A stretch of DNA of 64,000 bases from Liolophura sinensis (taxonomy: Eukaryota > Mollusca > Polyplacophora > Chitonida > Chitonidae), in the NCBI RefSeq assembly GCF_032854445.1, contig NC_088307.1, forward strand, positions 27,690,547-27,754,546. The letters run 5' to 3'. Shown here piece after piece: positions 49,489 to 60,900 of this stretch. Both the position numbers and the translations under genes were made by a program. The notes below the pieces were generated by a model. It made no database searches, was not told where the DNA came from, and worked only from the letters and a program-made list of their open reading frames with translations. Position 1 is the first letter of the stretch, and each line of letters opens with the position of its first letter.

Positions 49489-52421
49489 GTGGTCTACGCT
49501 GGGAATAGTGGTGCATGTTCCCAGGGCCAGTCAATAAATGATTCCTTTGCACTAAGACCCATTTCCAGCCAAATACCGGATATATCTGAGAACATTAAAA
49601 ATGGTATTTGTACCAAACCGTGTTCTATCCAACTGAAGGATTGTTTGACACTGAATTCCCCAAACAAACATTTAACTATTTCCAAATGTGGACATACCAC
49701 TTGTCTTACACGTACATCATTTGATACATCCGCCACTTTTATTTCCTCACTGACTGGTAAATGTTATTCTGTTAATTCCTACGTTAACTTATGTTGTATT
49801 GCGTACAACCGTATTTACTTGGTAACATGCAAAAAGTGTGGTCAGCAGTATGTTGGGAAGACCACCCAGAAACTACATCTACGGGTGAACGGGCACCGTA
49901 AGTCCGTGCGCAAGAAACAATTGCTAATAGGCAAGTATTTCTCTGCCTCCGACCATGACTGGGACCATCTCAGCATTCAGATAATAAAATCGATTTATCC
50001 ATCAGCAATTGAGACAGATGTCGAATCTGAACGTAAAATCCGTGACGGTGAGCTATTCTGGATGCTAGAGATTGGCTCAGTCTTCCCGTATGTGTTGAAT
50101 GATAACCATATGGGAATTGGCAATGTAACATCCAGCCAACCAAATGACTCCATCATAACAAATTTATTCAAATAGCATAAACGCAGACCCCACAGACATG
50201 GTAGGAGGAAGTTCAACAGAAACATGATTCACAAACACGTTACAGTTAGCTATTTAGTAGGATTGTCGTGTGACACCAATAGCATGCATGCCCTACGCAC
50301 ACTATTATATGCACTGCCATTGAACTTGCTAAAACAGGTAGTTCAAGACGTATCCAATAACATACACAATTTTAATGTTCCACCTCACATTGTACGTCTG
50401 TGTCAAGACATATCGTATTTTCAATTGTATCGCCCTGTAACTACAATTGAAACTCAACAACATCGACTCTTTCTAAAGATAAAGTATTTAGACAGTGACC
50501 TTGATTTAATTAACCTACCACGCATCTTTAATGAACCTGATGTTCGTAGTGCTGGGCCTAATTATTTTAATATCCAAGAGCCACCTTGCATATCCCATGA
50601 GTATACAAAGCCTATCGCTTCCAAAATTTTCCATTATTCCCAGGCCATCAAGGAGTCCGATTTGGCAACGTATACTTCTGGCGGCTATAACTGTGATTAT
50701 GAATACTCAGTTTTCACCTACGACAAATGTAAACATGTCCTGACTGGTGACCTTAATATTATTAAGAATCATGATCTAAGGAATCTCTTTGTGAGGGGTC
50801 CTAAGTATTGAGAACATTCGATGAAACGAAAAAAACTATCATCTCGGCACTTGAGGAGTATGTTAAAATATGGTCAAAACGGGAGAAAGTAGATTTTTCG
50901 GTACTTAACGATTGGCTTGAGATTGTCAAAAAGAAGGTTAGTTTAACTATACACCGTCTAGACATTGATGCTCTGCCTAAAGTTAAACAGGTTCTGAAAA
51001 ATCCCACTGTGCAAGAAACACTCGCTGACCTTCATAGTAAATTTGTCATCACTGTAGCAGACAAGGCTCCTAATAATGTCATCTTTATTTGCAAGAATTA
51101 TCATTCTTGTTCAAGAGCCATGTGCATCTACAACGACATCCACGTATTCTGCTACTACATGTACTCTGGAGGAACTATTTAACAAACACAAAACCTTTCT
51201 TAAAAAAAGGCGCATAAATATACCTACCCGTCATGCAGAAATACTACAACTTTACTGGATTCCTAAAATGCATAAATCCCCATACAAGGCTCGAGTTATT
51301 GCGGGTTCAAGAAGCTGTACCACCAAACTCTTGTCAACCCTACTTACGAGAGCGTTACAAGAAGTAGAGTCATTTTGGAATAAGTATTGTTGTGCCATAA
51401 CAAAAAATTCAGGTGTCAACTTCATGTGGATTCTTAAAAACTCAAAACGTCTTACAGAAGAACTTGGTGCTCATATACATATACCGTACAAAGGTGTATC
51501 CACATGGGATTTCTCTGCTCTCTATACCACGATTCCTCACAAAGATCTTATTGAAAGAATATCGTTGTTAATTGTCTCGGTATTTACTAAAACAGGTCAC
51601 CGTTACATTAATGTCAGAAGCGATAAGGCTTTCTTCAGTTACACTCTTTATAAAACCTACCACTTATTGGATGTTACATTATTTACTGAATTACTTGTAT
51701 TTCTCATTAATAACATCTATGTGAAATTCGGAGATACCACTTACCAACAGTGTATATGTATTCAAATGGGTACCAATTGTGCGCCTCTTTTGGCAGACCT
51801 ATACCTGTTTTCATATGAATACGACTATATGCAGAAATAACTTAAAAGTAATATCTTTAAAGCTCGATCCGTTCATTTACCAAGCGGTATATTGATGATC
51901 TACTGGCGTTAAATAATCCCCATACTGCTGAAGCGGTGAAGGAAATCTATCCGCCTTCATTGGATTTAAAGGAGACAACAGATGGTCCTGGTGGTACATC
52001 TTATTTGGATCTATATCTGTACAAAGACGAACAAGGTCTCCTTTCACGCCGCCTTTACGACAAGAGGGATAATTTCAATTTTGATTTTGTAAATTATCCT
52101 TATTTAGATAGCAATATAGCAAAAGGTCCTGCATATGGCGTTTACATATCTCGCCTTGTAGCATTTGTCAGATCTTGCGTTAACTGTGATGACCGCAATC
52201 TGCGTCACAAGTTGCTAGTTCAAAAACTAGTTTGTCAAGGATACTCCATCAAACGCCTTCATTCTAAGTTTCTCAAACTTTACAATGAATATAACACTGT
52301 CGTTGGCAGGTATAGACAGAGCATTGTGATCAACCACATAGACGGCGCTGTTATCCCTATGTACATATCTATCACCTACATGGTATTTAACAACATAGAT
52401 GGTGCTGGTTGCCCAGTGTAA
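49489..52421 (+). mobile_element. Decayed Penelope-like retroelement, N-terminal GIY-YIG (Naiad type)
   Basis: Reading order is endonuclease then reverse transcriptase. The GIY-YIG block (RIYLVTCKKCGQQYVGKTTQ, about 49813-49872) is followed by H residues of a CCHH-like motif (VNGHR, DHDWDH). A linker reads SVFTYDKCKHVLTGDLNII and NLFVRGPKY near 50710-50808. RT motifs follow: WIPKMHKSPYKARVIAGS (about 51259), STWDFSALYTTIPH (about 51500), QMGTNCAPLLADLYLF (about 51763) and the catalytic RYIDDLLALNN (about 51880), then YDKRDNF and AYGVYISRL. This permuted order is known for Naiad/Chlamys elements; canonical Penelope has the endonuclease C-terminal. Breaks: TAG at 50173, TGA at 50809 where a CGA or AGA codon is expected, a frameshift between about 50811 and 50830, another near 51080-51180, and a TAA at 51838. 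Non-functional copy; the linker CxC second Cys is replaced by Tyr. Confidence 0.82.
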
Positions 52422-53635
52422 CCGTCTATCTTGTATGTCATGTGTAACATCATAGATGGCGCCTCTTGTAGCATGAGATCTTTACATTATAACGGGAAAG
52501 ACGTAATCGTCCGTTACTTTTGAATCATAATCTGATCGGTTAGGGTGTGTAACTCTCGTCATTTTCAAACTGTATCTAATATGGCTTAACCTGGGGCTAG
52601 GTGCCGTAAAGGTAGCCATGCTCATTACATCTGCATGATGCCTTTATGAACAGTTGCAATTAAAGCGTGACTGAGATACTTGTTTAATTGTTATCTGACA
52701 TGGAACTCATTCACGGACTACGAATTTGAACTTTGATATGGAATTCTTTCCTGGAATGTTCATTGTCTGCCCGGCATCATTGAAAACTGATGACCGCTTC
52801 TCTCTTGTGTGTTACCGGCATTATTTCTTATTTGTATAATTTCTTACATACCTTTGTCTTTGGGAGATAGTGTTAAACGTTGTTTTGGAAATGGATCTTG
52901 CGATTATCGACTTGGAAAGCCCTTTACGGACTACGAATGGTATATGAATGTCGGACTTGACGCTTATATTTACTTTTCACTCTACATCCTGCTCCTCTAA
53001 AGCTTACTTCAGAAGTCAAAACCTCTCTCGTCAGGACGTGCATGGAAATACGAACACACAGACACACAAAGGGAAACAACGCTACAGTCGATTTACCCAT
53101 CTGTCTATGACATCTCATAGAAGCCATCTGATACAAAGTTTTGACAGCACTCCTCTGGGACTACTTTGAACCCAATGGCCTTGCTTGTGCCCTCTACTGG
53201 GGAAACTCCTAAACTGTATAAATTGTGACGTGCAACATCGGGATAACAAAAAATGTCACCGGCTATCCTGTAAATTGTTTCCAAGGTGAAATTTCACAGT
53301 CACGGATACAGTTGTTGAAAACTCCAGTAATTGTATTCTTTATTCAAGCCAGTTCAGTTCCACTTTGACATTTGATTTGTTCCTCCTGCTGTAAACCACA
53401 CATTTACCTTGAACATGTAAGGTTGTTCACTTTGTTGAATAAAGAGGTGTGTGATAAACAAATCCCCGCCACTGTGTGTGTTTCGCGAAGTTGTATCAAC
53501 ATCTTGCTGCCTGAGGTCGCATCAGCCTCTCCCGATACGACAGGCCGACCTCAGACAACCCGACGTTAATACATCATCGAGGATCACACAGTGTCATGAT
53601 ATATCCTACTGACAGGTACAATCTGTATCAAAGGT
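52422..53635 (+). mobile_element. Probable 3' untranslated part of the Penelope-like element
   Basis: No coding region is recognised. The stretch is absent from the paralogous A1 flank (11125-11310), which resumes matching near 53630. It contains spaced repeats of CATAGATGGCGC-like words (52340, 52398, 52453) and of CGGACTACGAAT (52715, 52927), as expected of a retroelement tail. The exact 3' end is not visible. Confidence 0.45.
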
Positions 53636-53749
53636 TATCATTAATAAGAATTTCAGCTGACAACCATATTCCAGTTTCAGTTTGTGTTTGTTTTGGATAC
53701 CTTTTCGTCATCGAGCACTTATAATCTATGCATGTAACGATTCCCTACC

Positions 53750-54450
53750 GAAGGCCGGGTTTGAACTCTCAACTCATGTGGACATACCGTTGAAAGTTAA
53801 ATACTTGTTATTTACCATAAAGTCCTAATAATCCAGAAAAAATAGCCCCTGACATGGTCTCCAAACCTAACATTAAAGTCATGTCGAAATATGCACAGGA
53901 TCTGACAAAACTACAAGAAATGAAAATTATTTCACATTTAGGTGTAATGGTGTATACCTGAGCATTACACTCAATGAATTCAAGCCATGTAGCAAGGATC
54001 GTCAACAAACAATGTTATGCTTAAAAGTGCTTCTTTTATTCTTTTCCCACAAAGATAGGTAAAGGTAACATAGGTGCGGGCTGATTCAGATGTCTAAAGT
54101 ACTAGCTCGCTGATACCATCAAGCCATTGAACAGTCGGGGTGGGGGGGGGGGGGGGGGGAGGAGTGCTGTTTGATACCGGCTGTTGTGAGTGCGGATTTG
54201 AACTGTGATATGATTTCGAAGGTTGGTACCTTACACCGGGGACTCCGATTTTCCACCACTTAAAAACCAGACCGACACCATATGTTAAAAAGGCTTGAGC
54301 ACTTCGTAAAATTAATCACTCAATTCACATTAAATAACAAAAAACACTATTTTGAGATTGTAAAGCTACTAGTACTGTTGACGTCATGTTATATTTTGTT
54401 ACAACGCAACACTTTGAGTCATGGGGAGCTAATGAGTTTTGAGTATGATA
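53750..54450 (-). pseudogene. BRICHOS gene B5 relic: decayed exon 3 end plus intron 3
   Basis: 54406-54450 aligns with the exon 3 / intron 3 border of B3 (61486-61537): the forward strand shares CACTTTGA-GTCATG and GAGTTTTGAG. 54240-54290 matches 61310-61360, and 53756-54110 matches intron 3 at 60365-60720 and its B4 copy at 39060-39400. The reading frame is broken and the 41-bp minisatellite cuts it off at about 54455. Confidence 0.55.
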
Positions 54451-54454
54451 GAGT

Positions 54455-55805
54455 ATTAATCTCTTTATCAGTGTATATAATCTATACACAAGTGGCGTGT
54501 TTCCTATATCAGTGTATATAATCTATACACAAGTGGCGTGTTTCCTATACCAGTGTATATAATCTATACACAAGTGACGTGTTTCCTATATCAGTGTATA
54601 TAATCTATACACAAGTGGCGTGTTTCCTATATCAGTGAATACAATCTATACACCAGAGGCGTGTTTCCTATACCAGTGTATATAATCTATACACAAGTGA
54701 CGTGTTTCCTATATCAGTGTATATAATCTATACACAAGTGGCGTGTTTCCTATATCAATGAATACAATCTATACACCAGAGGCGTGTTTCCTATATCAGT
54801 GTATATAATCTATATACCAGTGACGTGTTGCCTATATCAGTGTATATAATCTATACACCAGTGACGTGTTGCATATATCAGTGTATATAATCTATACACC
54901 AGTAGCGTGTTGCCTATATCAGTGTATATAATCTATACACCAGTGACGTGTTTCCTATATCAGTGTATATAATCTATACACAAGGGGCGTGTTTCCTATA
55001 CCAGTGTATATAATCTATACACAAGTGACGTGTTTCCTATATCAGTGTATATAATCTATACACAAGTGGCGTGTTTCCTATATCAGTGAATACAATCTAT
55101 ACACCAGAGGTGTTTTTCCTATACCAGTGTATATAATCTATACACAAGTGACGTGTTTCCTATATCAGTGTATATAATCTATACACAAGTGGCGTGTTTC
55201 CTATATCAATGAATACAATCTATACACCAGAGGCGTGTTTCCTATATCAGTGTATATAATCTATATACCAGTGACGTGTTGCCTATATCAGTGTATATAA
55301 TCTATACACCAGTGACGTGTTGCATATATCAGTGTATATAATCTATACACCAGTAGCGTGTTGCCTATATCAGTGTATATAATCTATACACCAGTGACGT
55401 GTTTCCTATATCAGTGTATATAATCTATACACAAGGGGCGTGTTTCCTATACCAGTGTATATAATCTATACACAAGTGACGTGTTTCCTATATCAGTGTA
55501 TATAATCTATACACAAGTGGCGTGTTTCCTATATCAATGAATACAATCTATACACCAGAGGCGTGTTTCCTATATCAGTGTATATAATCTATATACCAGT
55601 GACGTGTTGCCTATATCAGTGTATATAATCTATACACCAGTGACGTGTTGCATACATCAGTGTATATAATCTATACACCAGTAGCGTGTTGCCTATATCA
55701 GTGTATATAATCTATACACCAGTGACGTGTTGCATATATCAGTGTATATAATCTATACACCATTAGCGTGTTGCCTATATCAGTGTATATAATCTATACA
55801 TCAGT
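54455..55805. repeat. Minisatellite, 41-bp unit with TATA palindrome
   Basis: Unit TATATCAGTGTATATAATCT followed by ATACACAAGTGGCGTGTTTCC, about 33 copies. GTGTATA-TAATC-TATACAC is a hairpin-forming inverted repeat in each unit. Variant patterns repeat after 451 bp (11 units): the CAAGGGGCG unit occurs at 54981 and 55432. Confidence 0.85.
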
Positions 55806-56354
55806 GGTGTCGGAGGGAAATTCAAAATGTGGTGTGGACTTCAGGCGAGAGTCCAAGGGGCTGCATACGAGTCGGAAGGTCTGCAACTCTACAAGACCGT
55901 AATCAAGATTTCAACCATTTTGGGGCAACCAGAGAAGGGATCTGAGGAGCATAGAGGCGTAAAAGTGACATGTTGAAGATTATAGGGTTTTGAAAGTTTA
56001 CTCCAACATACTGGGCGAGGGTCAGAACGAAAAGATTAGAAGTTAGTGCACAGGGTGTAGAAGTGGTGATTCCGAGTATAACATTGCGGTTGAACGTGTT
56101 TTCTACGACACATACAGACGAGCGTCTTAGACGATTTTTTTCTCACTAAGTCAAAAACTTCGTAAAACAGCCTCATCTGTTTGAAAGGAAATTAAGAATT
56201 TCAAAGAAATACTTGTTCTTATCAGAAGGAACTGAAATTTTTCAACGAGGCGCCAAGTATATACTTTGAATTTCCAGCACTAAATTCACCCTAGCAAGTT
56301 TAAAATGTTTGTGGGGGTAAGGAGGGGGTAGGTTAAGCATATCTAACCACGCAA

Positions 56355-56555
56355 CACTTGAAAAATATTTCACTTACACGGTGGTGACCAGCTTCATAGT
56401 GGGAGTAAACCGGACTGAGCCCGGTGGAAACTCAACAACCAACCGTATGTTGCTGCTAGACCTTCAAAACGCACTGTTGGAAAAAAGCCAGCATGAGCTG
56501 GTCTTGATCTTACAACGAACGCATTGTTAAGAGGCTCCTGTGTCAGTAGACTGAC
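56355..56555 (-). mobile_element. SINE, diverged
   Basis: AATATTTCACTTACACGGTG through CGCATTGTTAAGAGGCTCCT. Confidence 0.65.
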
Positions 56556-56639
56556 AGATGTAGTGGACTAATATATGTAACTGTAATAGGCGGGTAGGCG
56601 TAAATGTAGTGGACCGCAAGGTGTAAATATATTTTTATT

Positions 56640-56862
56640 CGATTTATTTGATTGATGTTTTACGCCGTACTCAAGAATATTTCACTTATACGATGGCGGC
56701 CAGAATTATGGTGGGTGGAAACCGGACATAGGCCTGTCGAAATCCACGACCATCCGCAGGTTGCTGGAAGACAACGTACGGCCGGAGAGGAAGACATCAT
56801 GAGCTGAACTTAAACTCACAACTACCCCACTAGAGCGCTAATCAACTAGGGCACGGAGGCCC
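56640..56862 (-). mobile_element. SINE, near full length
   Basis: TTTACGCCGTACTCAAGAAT through GGGCACGGAGGCCC. Confidence 0.8.
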
Positions 56863-57545
56863 ATGTGTAAATGTAGTAGACAGTTAGCTGCAAATGTAGT
56901 AGACGGGTGGGTGCAACTGTAGTAGACAGGTAGGTGTAAATGTATATGTCTAATAAATGTGGGTGCAAATGTAGTAGCTGCTAGGTGTAAATGCAGTAGA
57001 CTGTTAGGTGCAAATGTAGTACACGGGTAGGTGCAAATGTAGTACTCGGTTAGGTGCAAATGTAGTGGACAGGTAGGTGTAAATGTAGTAGACGGATTGG
57101 TGCAAATTTAGTAGACGAATAGGTGCAAATATAGCAGACAGGCAGGTGTAAATGAAAATGACTAGTAAATGTAGGTGCAAATTTAGTGGTCTAGTAGGTG
57201 TAGATGTAGAGGACTTGTACATGTAGTTGTTAATGTAGTAAACTAGTAGATGTAGATGTAGTTGACAGGCAAATCTAGCAGGCGGGTAGGTGTAAATGTA
57301 GTGGAATGGTAGGTGTAAGTATACAGGAGTAGTACATGTAGGTATAAATGTAGTGTACTAGTAGGTGTAGAAGTAGTTGACAGGCAAATGTAGCAGGCGG
57401 GAATGTGTAGTTGTAGTTGACAGGTCGGTGTAAATGTAGTAGACGGTAGGTGTAAATCTAGTAGGCTGGTATGTGAAAATGTAGCAAATGCGTAGGTGTA
57501 AATGCAGTAGACTGCTAGCTGTAAATTAATAGGCTGGTAGGTGAA
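56850..57545. repeat. Minisatellite, ~22-bp unit, downstream of B3
   Basis: Unit GTAGACGGGTAGGTGCAAAT, many imperfect copies. Related units lie at 365-440 in the matching flank near the left end. Minus-strand open frames here are artefacts. Confidence 0.7.
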
Positions 57546-57901
57546 AATGTAATGGGCTTGTGCATTATCTCTAGCTTAGGATAAAGCCATCAGCATTGTC
57601 TCTAGCCTAGTCTAAAGTCATCAGCATTATCTCTAGCCTAGGCTAAAGTCATCAGGTCAGTATTATGGCCGATATACAATATACAGCCTGGAGCCTTAGA
57701 GGCAAAAAAAGAAAAGAAAAAGAAAACCATCATGATCTTGAAATAATATAGGACATACACACACCTGATGTGTATGTAAACTTTCTTTACGTTTTAGATG
57801 TATCTTTTACAAAATCATTTTGCCTGTATCCGTTGGCGTGTTGTATAACTAGGAGCTTATGTGGACGCCTCTCATTTTGCTCTGTTGGTTTTGAAATATC
57901 A

Positions 57902-60900
57902 TTAATCAACTGAACTGTCCCAGAAAGGTAGATCAATCTCATAATACACGCAGTTGAGTCTCTCGTGGCTTTGTTGGTCGTCAGCACGCCTCTTTGTAAT
58001 TCCTGTCGTGGCAATGAAAAAGAGAATGATATTTTTGGTCATTTTTTGTATTCGATGAGTATTTCTTTATGGCCGTTCACAAACCTCAGATAATGAAAAT
58101 GTGACAAATAGCTTTACAAAACAGAAGTAGGTGAAGCGTAAGAAGGGTTCGAACACTTGACCTCACTTGGAGAGGCAGCATAGACCATTATCAAAGACCA
58201 CGGCCTGTAACAGCAACCTTACTAGAAACAGGTGTCCCGTAACGGCAGTGTACACCATCACCAAAGGCCACAGCCTATAAGCGCGACCCCATTGGCCAAC
58301 AGGTGTCCCATAACGGCAGCGTAGATCATTATCAAAGGCCACAGCCTATAAGCGCGACCCCAATGGCCAACAGTTGTCCCGTGACGGCAGCGTAAATCAT
58401 TATCAAAGGTCACAGCCTATAAGCGCGAACTCACTTGCCAACAGGTATCACGTAACGGCAGCGTAGATCATTATCAAAGGCCACAGCCTATGAACGCGAC
58501 CCCATTGGTCAATAGGTGACCCGTAACGGCAGCGTAGATCATTATCAAAGGCCTATAAACGCGCACTCACTGACAATAGGTGTACCACAACGGTAATGTA
58601 GATCATCATCAAAGGCCACAGCCTATAAGCGCGAACTCACTGGCCAACAGGTATCCCGTAACGGCAGCGTAGACCATTGTCAAAGGCCACAGCCTTTAAG
58701 TGAGAGGCTTCGAAAACTCTACCAGACATCGAATATCATGAAATCTTTTAAATAATGTATTTAATATTTTCCTAAATATTTTACTTATAAGAGAGAAATA
58801 TTCGGTTAAATAACAAAACAATCTCAGAGGCTTTTTTCTTTCATTTAGATCCAAAAGCTATAATAAGTCGAAGTTTCAACTGCCGACATCTTTCTCGTTG
58901 AAGTATCGATCTTAATTATAATACCACTTAAACACTGTAAGATTAAAATTGTGTCATACGCTAACCTGTGTCATCGGTAAGATCAAACCAGACAGCGGGC
59001 ACGCCGGCGCAGAATTGGCTCAGTGTGGGGCCTAACTCTGATGACGTCATATTCCCAGGCCGGAGTCTGGCGAGTTTCACTTTCTGTGGAGCCAGATCTC
59101 GTCCCTTTAAAACAAAAATCACATTTTACCACTATTTTAGACACAAATCGATATCAACCTACATAAAACAGAAATGCGGACATTAAGCTATATCTGGCAT
59201 TTAACAAGATGTCCCACCACAATTTATTCTCTGATACAATCGGTTGTTTACTCTGAGCACTTTTCATTAATTTCATAGAAAATTTTTATAAGACACGCAG
59301 TGACTGAGCCAGGAAATTACAATCATGCGTCGGTATTAGCTGCATGCTGTGAATCGAAACATGTGAGGCACGTCACCACGCCTAATGCCAGGGAATTCGG
59401 TGCAAAATTTAGCTCAACTGGAGTAACAGAGAGTTATACATAGACTATTCTCTGTTAAAAAAGCAGTTATTGGGAACAACCAATTACACTGTATATGTAC
59501 CAGCTGCTCAGACTAAAGGAGAAAAAAACAAAAAATGAGCAAAGGGTGTGAAAAATTATTTGTAAATATGATCTTAAATATTTGTTCAATTTTTGATGGG
59601 GAAAAGGACATTTAAAATAATGTTTGTATTGTGGTTATTTGGGACCACTTCTTGCTATTTGTCTTTGAAATGTCTTTCTTTCCTTAAAGAAAAATGAGTG
59701 AAATATTGATGATCATATTTATAAATTTCTTTTCCCATTATTTAATCTGAATTTTACTCCAGTTTGTCGCTTTCTCCAACTTTAAGATTACGTAGACGCG
59801 AGACACTCACCTGTCTCGCTTCGACGGTAGTTTTAACAGCCTCAAAATCCGGATGTGAAACTTTAGTCACGAAACAACGGTTCCTTTTGAATTCTCTCAG
59901 GGCAACATAACCCTACCGAAAGAATAAAAAACAGCACTCACCTAAACGTCATTATTAAGAACTATTTACATACTAGGTTCTATCCAAGTGACTTTTCTTG
60001 ACGGATCCCCCCCACCCCCAGCCTGTTTTGTGTACCCGAACTACCCAGGTGTCATATCAATTCTTGTAAAGCAATATGTTACAAAATTTTTCGATGCATT
60101 TCATTTGAGAGTTGCCTAACTCCAGTCTTAAGATTTATTGTCACATATTTGATGTCGGGGAGATTCTTGGCTGGAGGGAATCGGATTCCCCGTGAGTGCC
60201 CAGGGTATGCACAGGAAAAAGCATGTTACTGAAAAACTTTACCACACATTGTTGGGAGATATGTGGTCTCCCTGGATCGTTAGACTGCTCAGACGACAGC
60301 TTATTGTCACCAAGGCCACACATGTCCAGCACTAAGGGCGGGAAATCCACTCGTAACAATTCTTTGTTAAGGCAGGATTTGAACCCTCGACCCATGTTTT
60401 AAGTTAAGATTTAGAGGTAAGTACTTCAAACCTACTCTAAACCTCGAATAACTGAAAAAAGTTATCCCGAAATAAAGGCTATCAAAACCTAACACTAAAG
60501 GGATAACTATGCACAGAATCGCACAAAATACAATGAATGAAAATTATTCCACATTTTGTTGCATGGAGTTTACATGGGCTGTAGAATGAAAGAATGCAAG
60601 CAATGAAACAAGGCTCATCAACAAACAACTGAAAGTAGTGCTTAAAAATGTTTCATTTTTTATAGATGCATGTAGTTAAAGGCGGCTGGAGGTCCCCTGG
60701 ATCATATGGCTAAAGTACTGACTAGCTGTTACCCTAATATTAGTTACATGGTTACTCAGTTCCAAATATCTAAGGTGTTTGGTAATTTCTTTCATTCATG
60801 CTATCTCCTTTCAAGTAGCTGCCAATGCGCATGCGTTTCCAGTTCACATGATCTGGAAGGTGGCGGTTCACAGAGACTTGATGGCATAGGTTATATTAGA

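Larger units (their letters stand above)
55806..57780. repeat. Segmental duplication: B-gene 3' flank, copy 3
   Basis: Downstream of B3. 55840-56000 matches 25-190, and 57720-57780 matches 36890-36950. It has been invaded by two SINEs and the 22-bp minisatellite. Confidence 0.65.

Noticed and set aside
57004-57222. Threonine/histidine-rich minus-strand open frames
   Set aside because: They follow the 22-bp minisatellite in the B3 flank.
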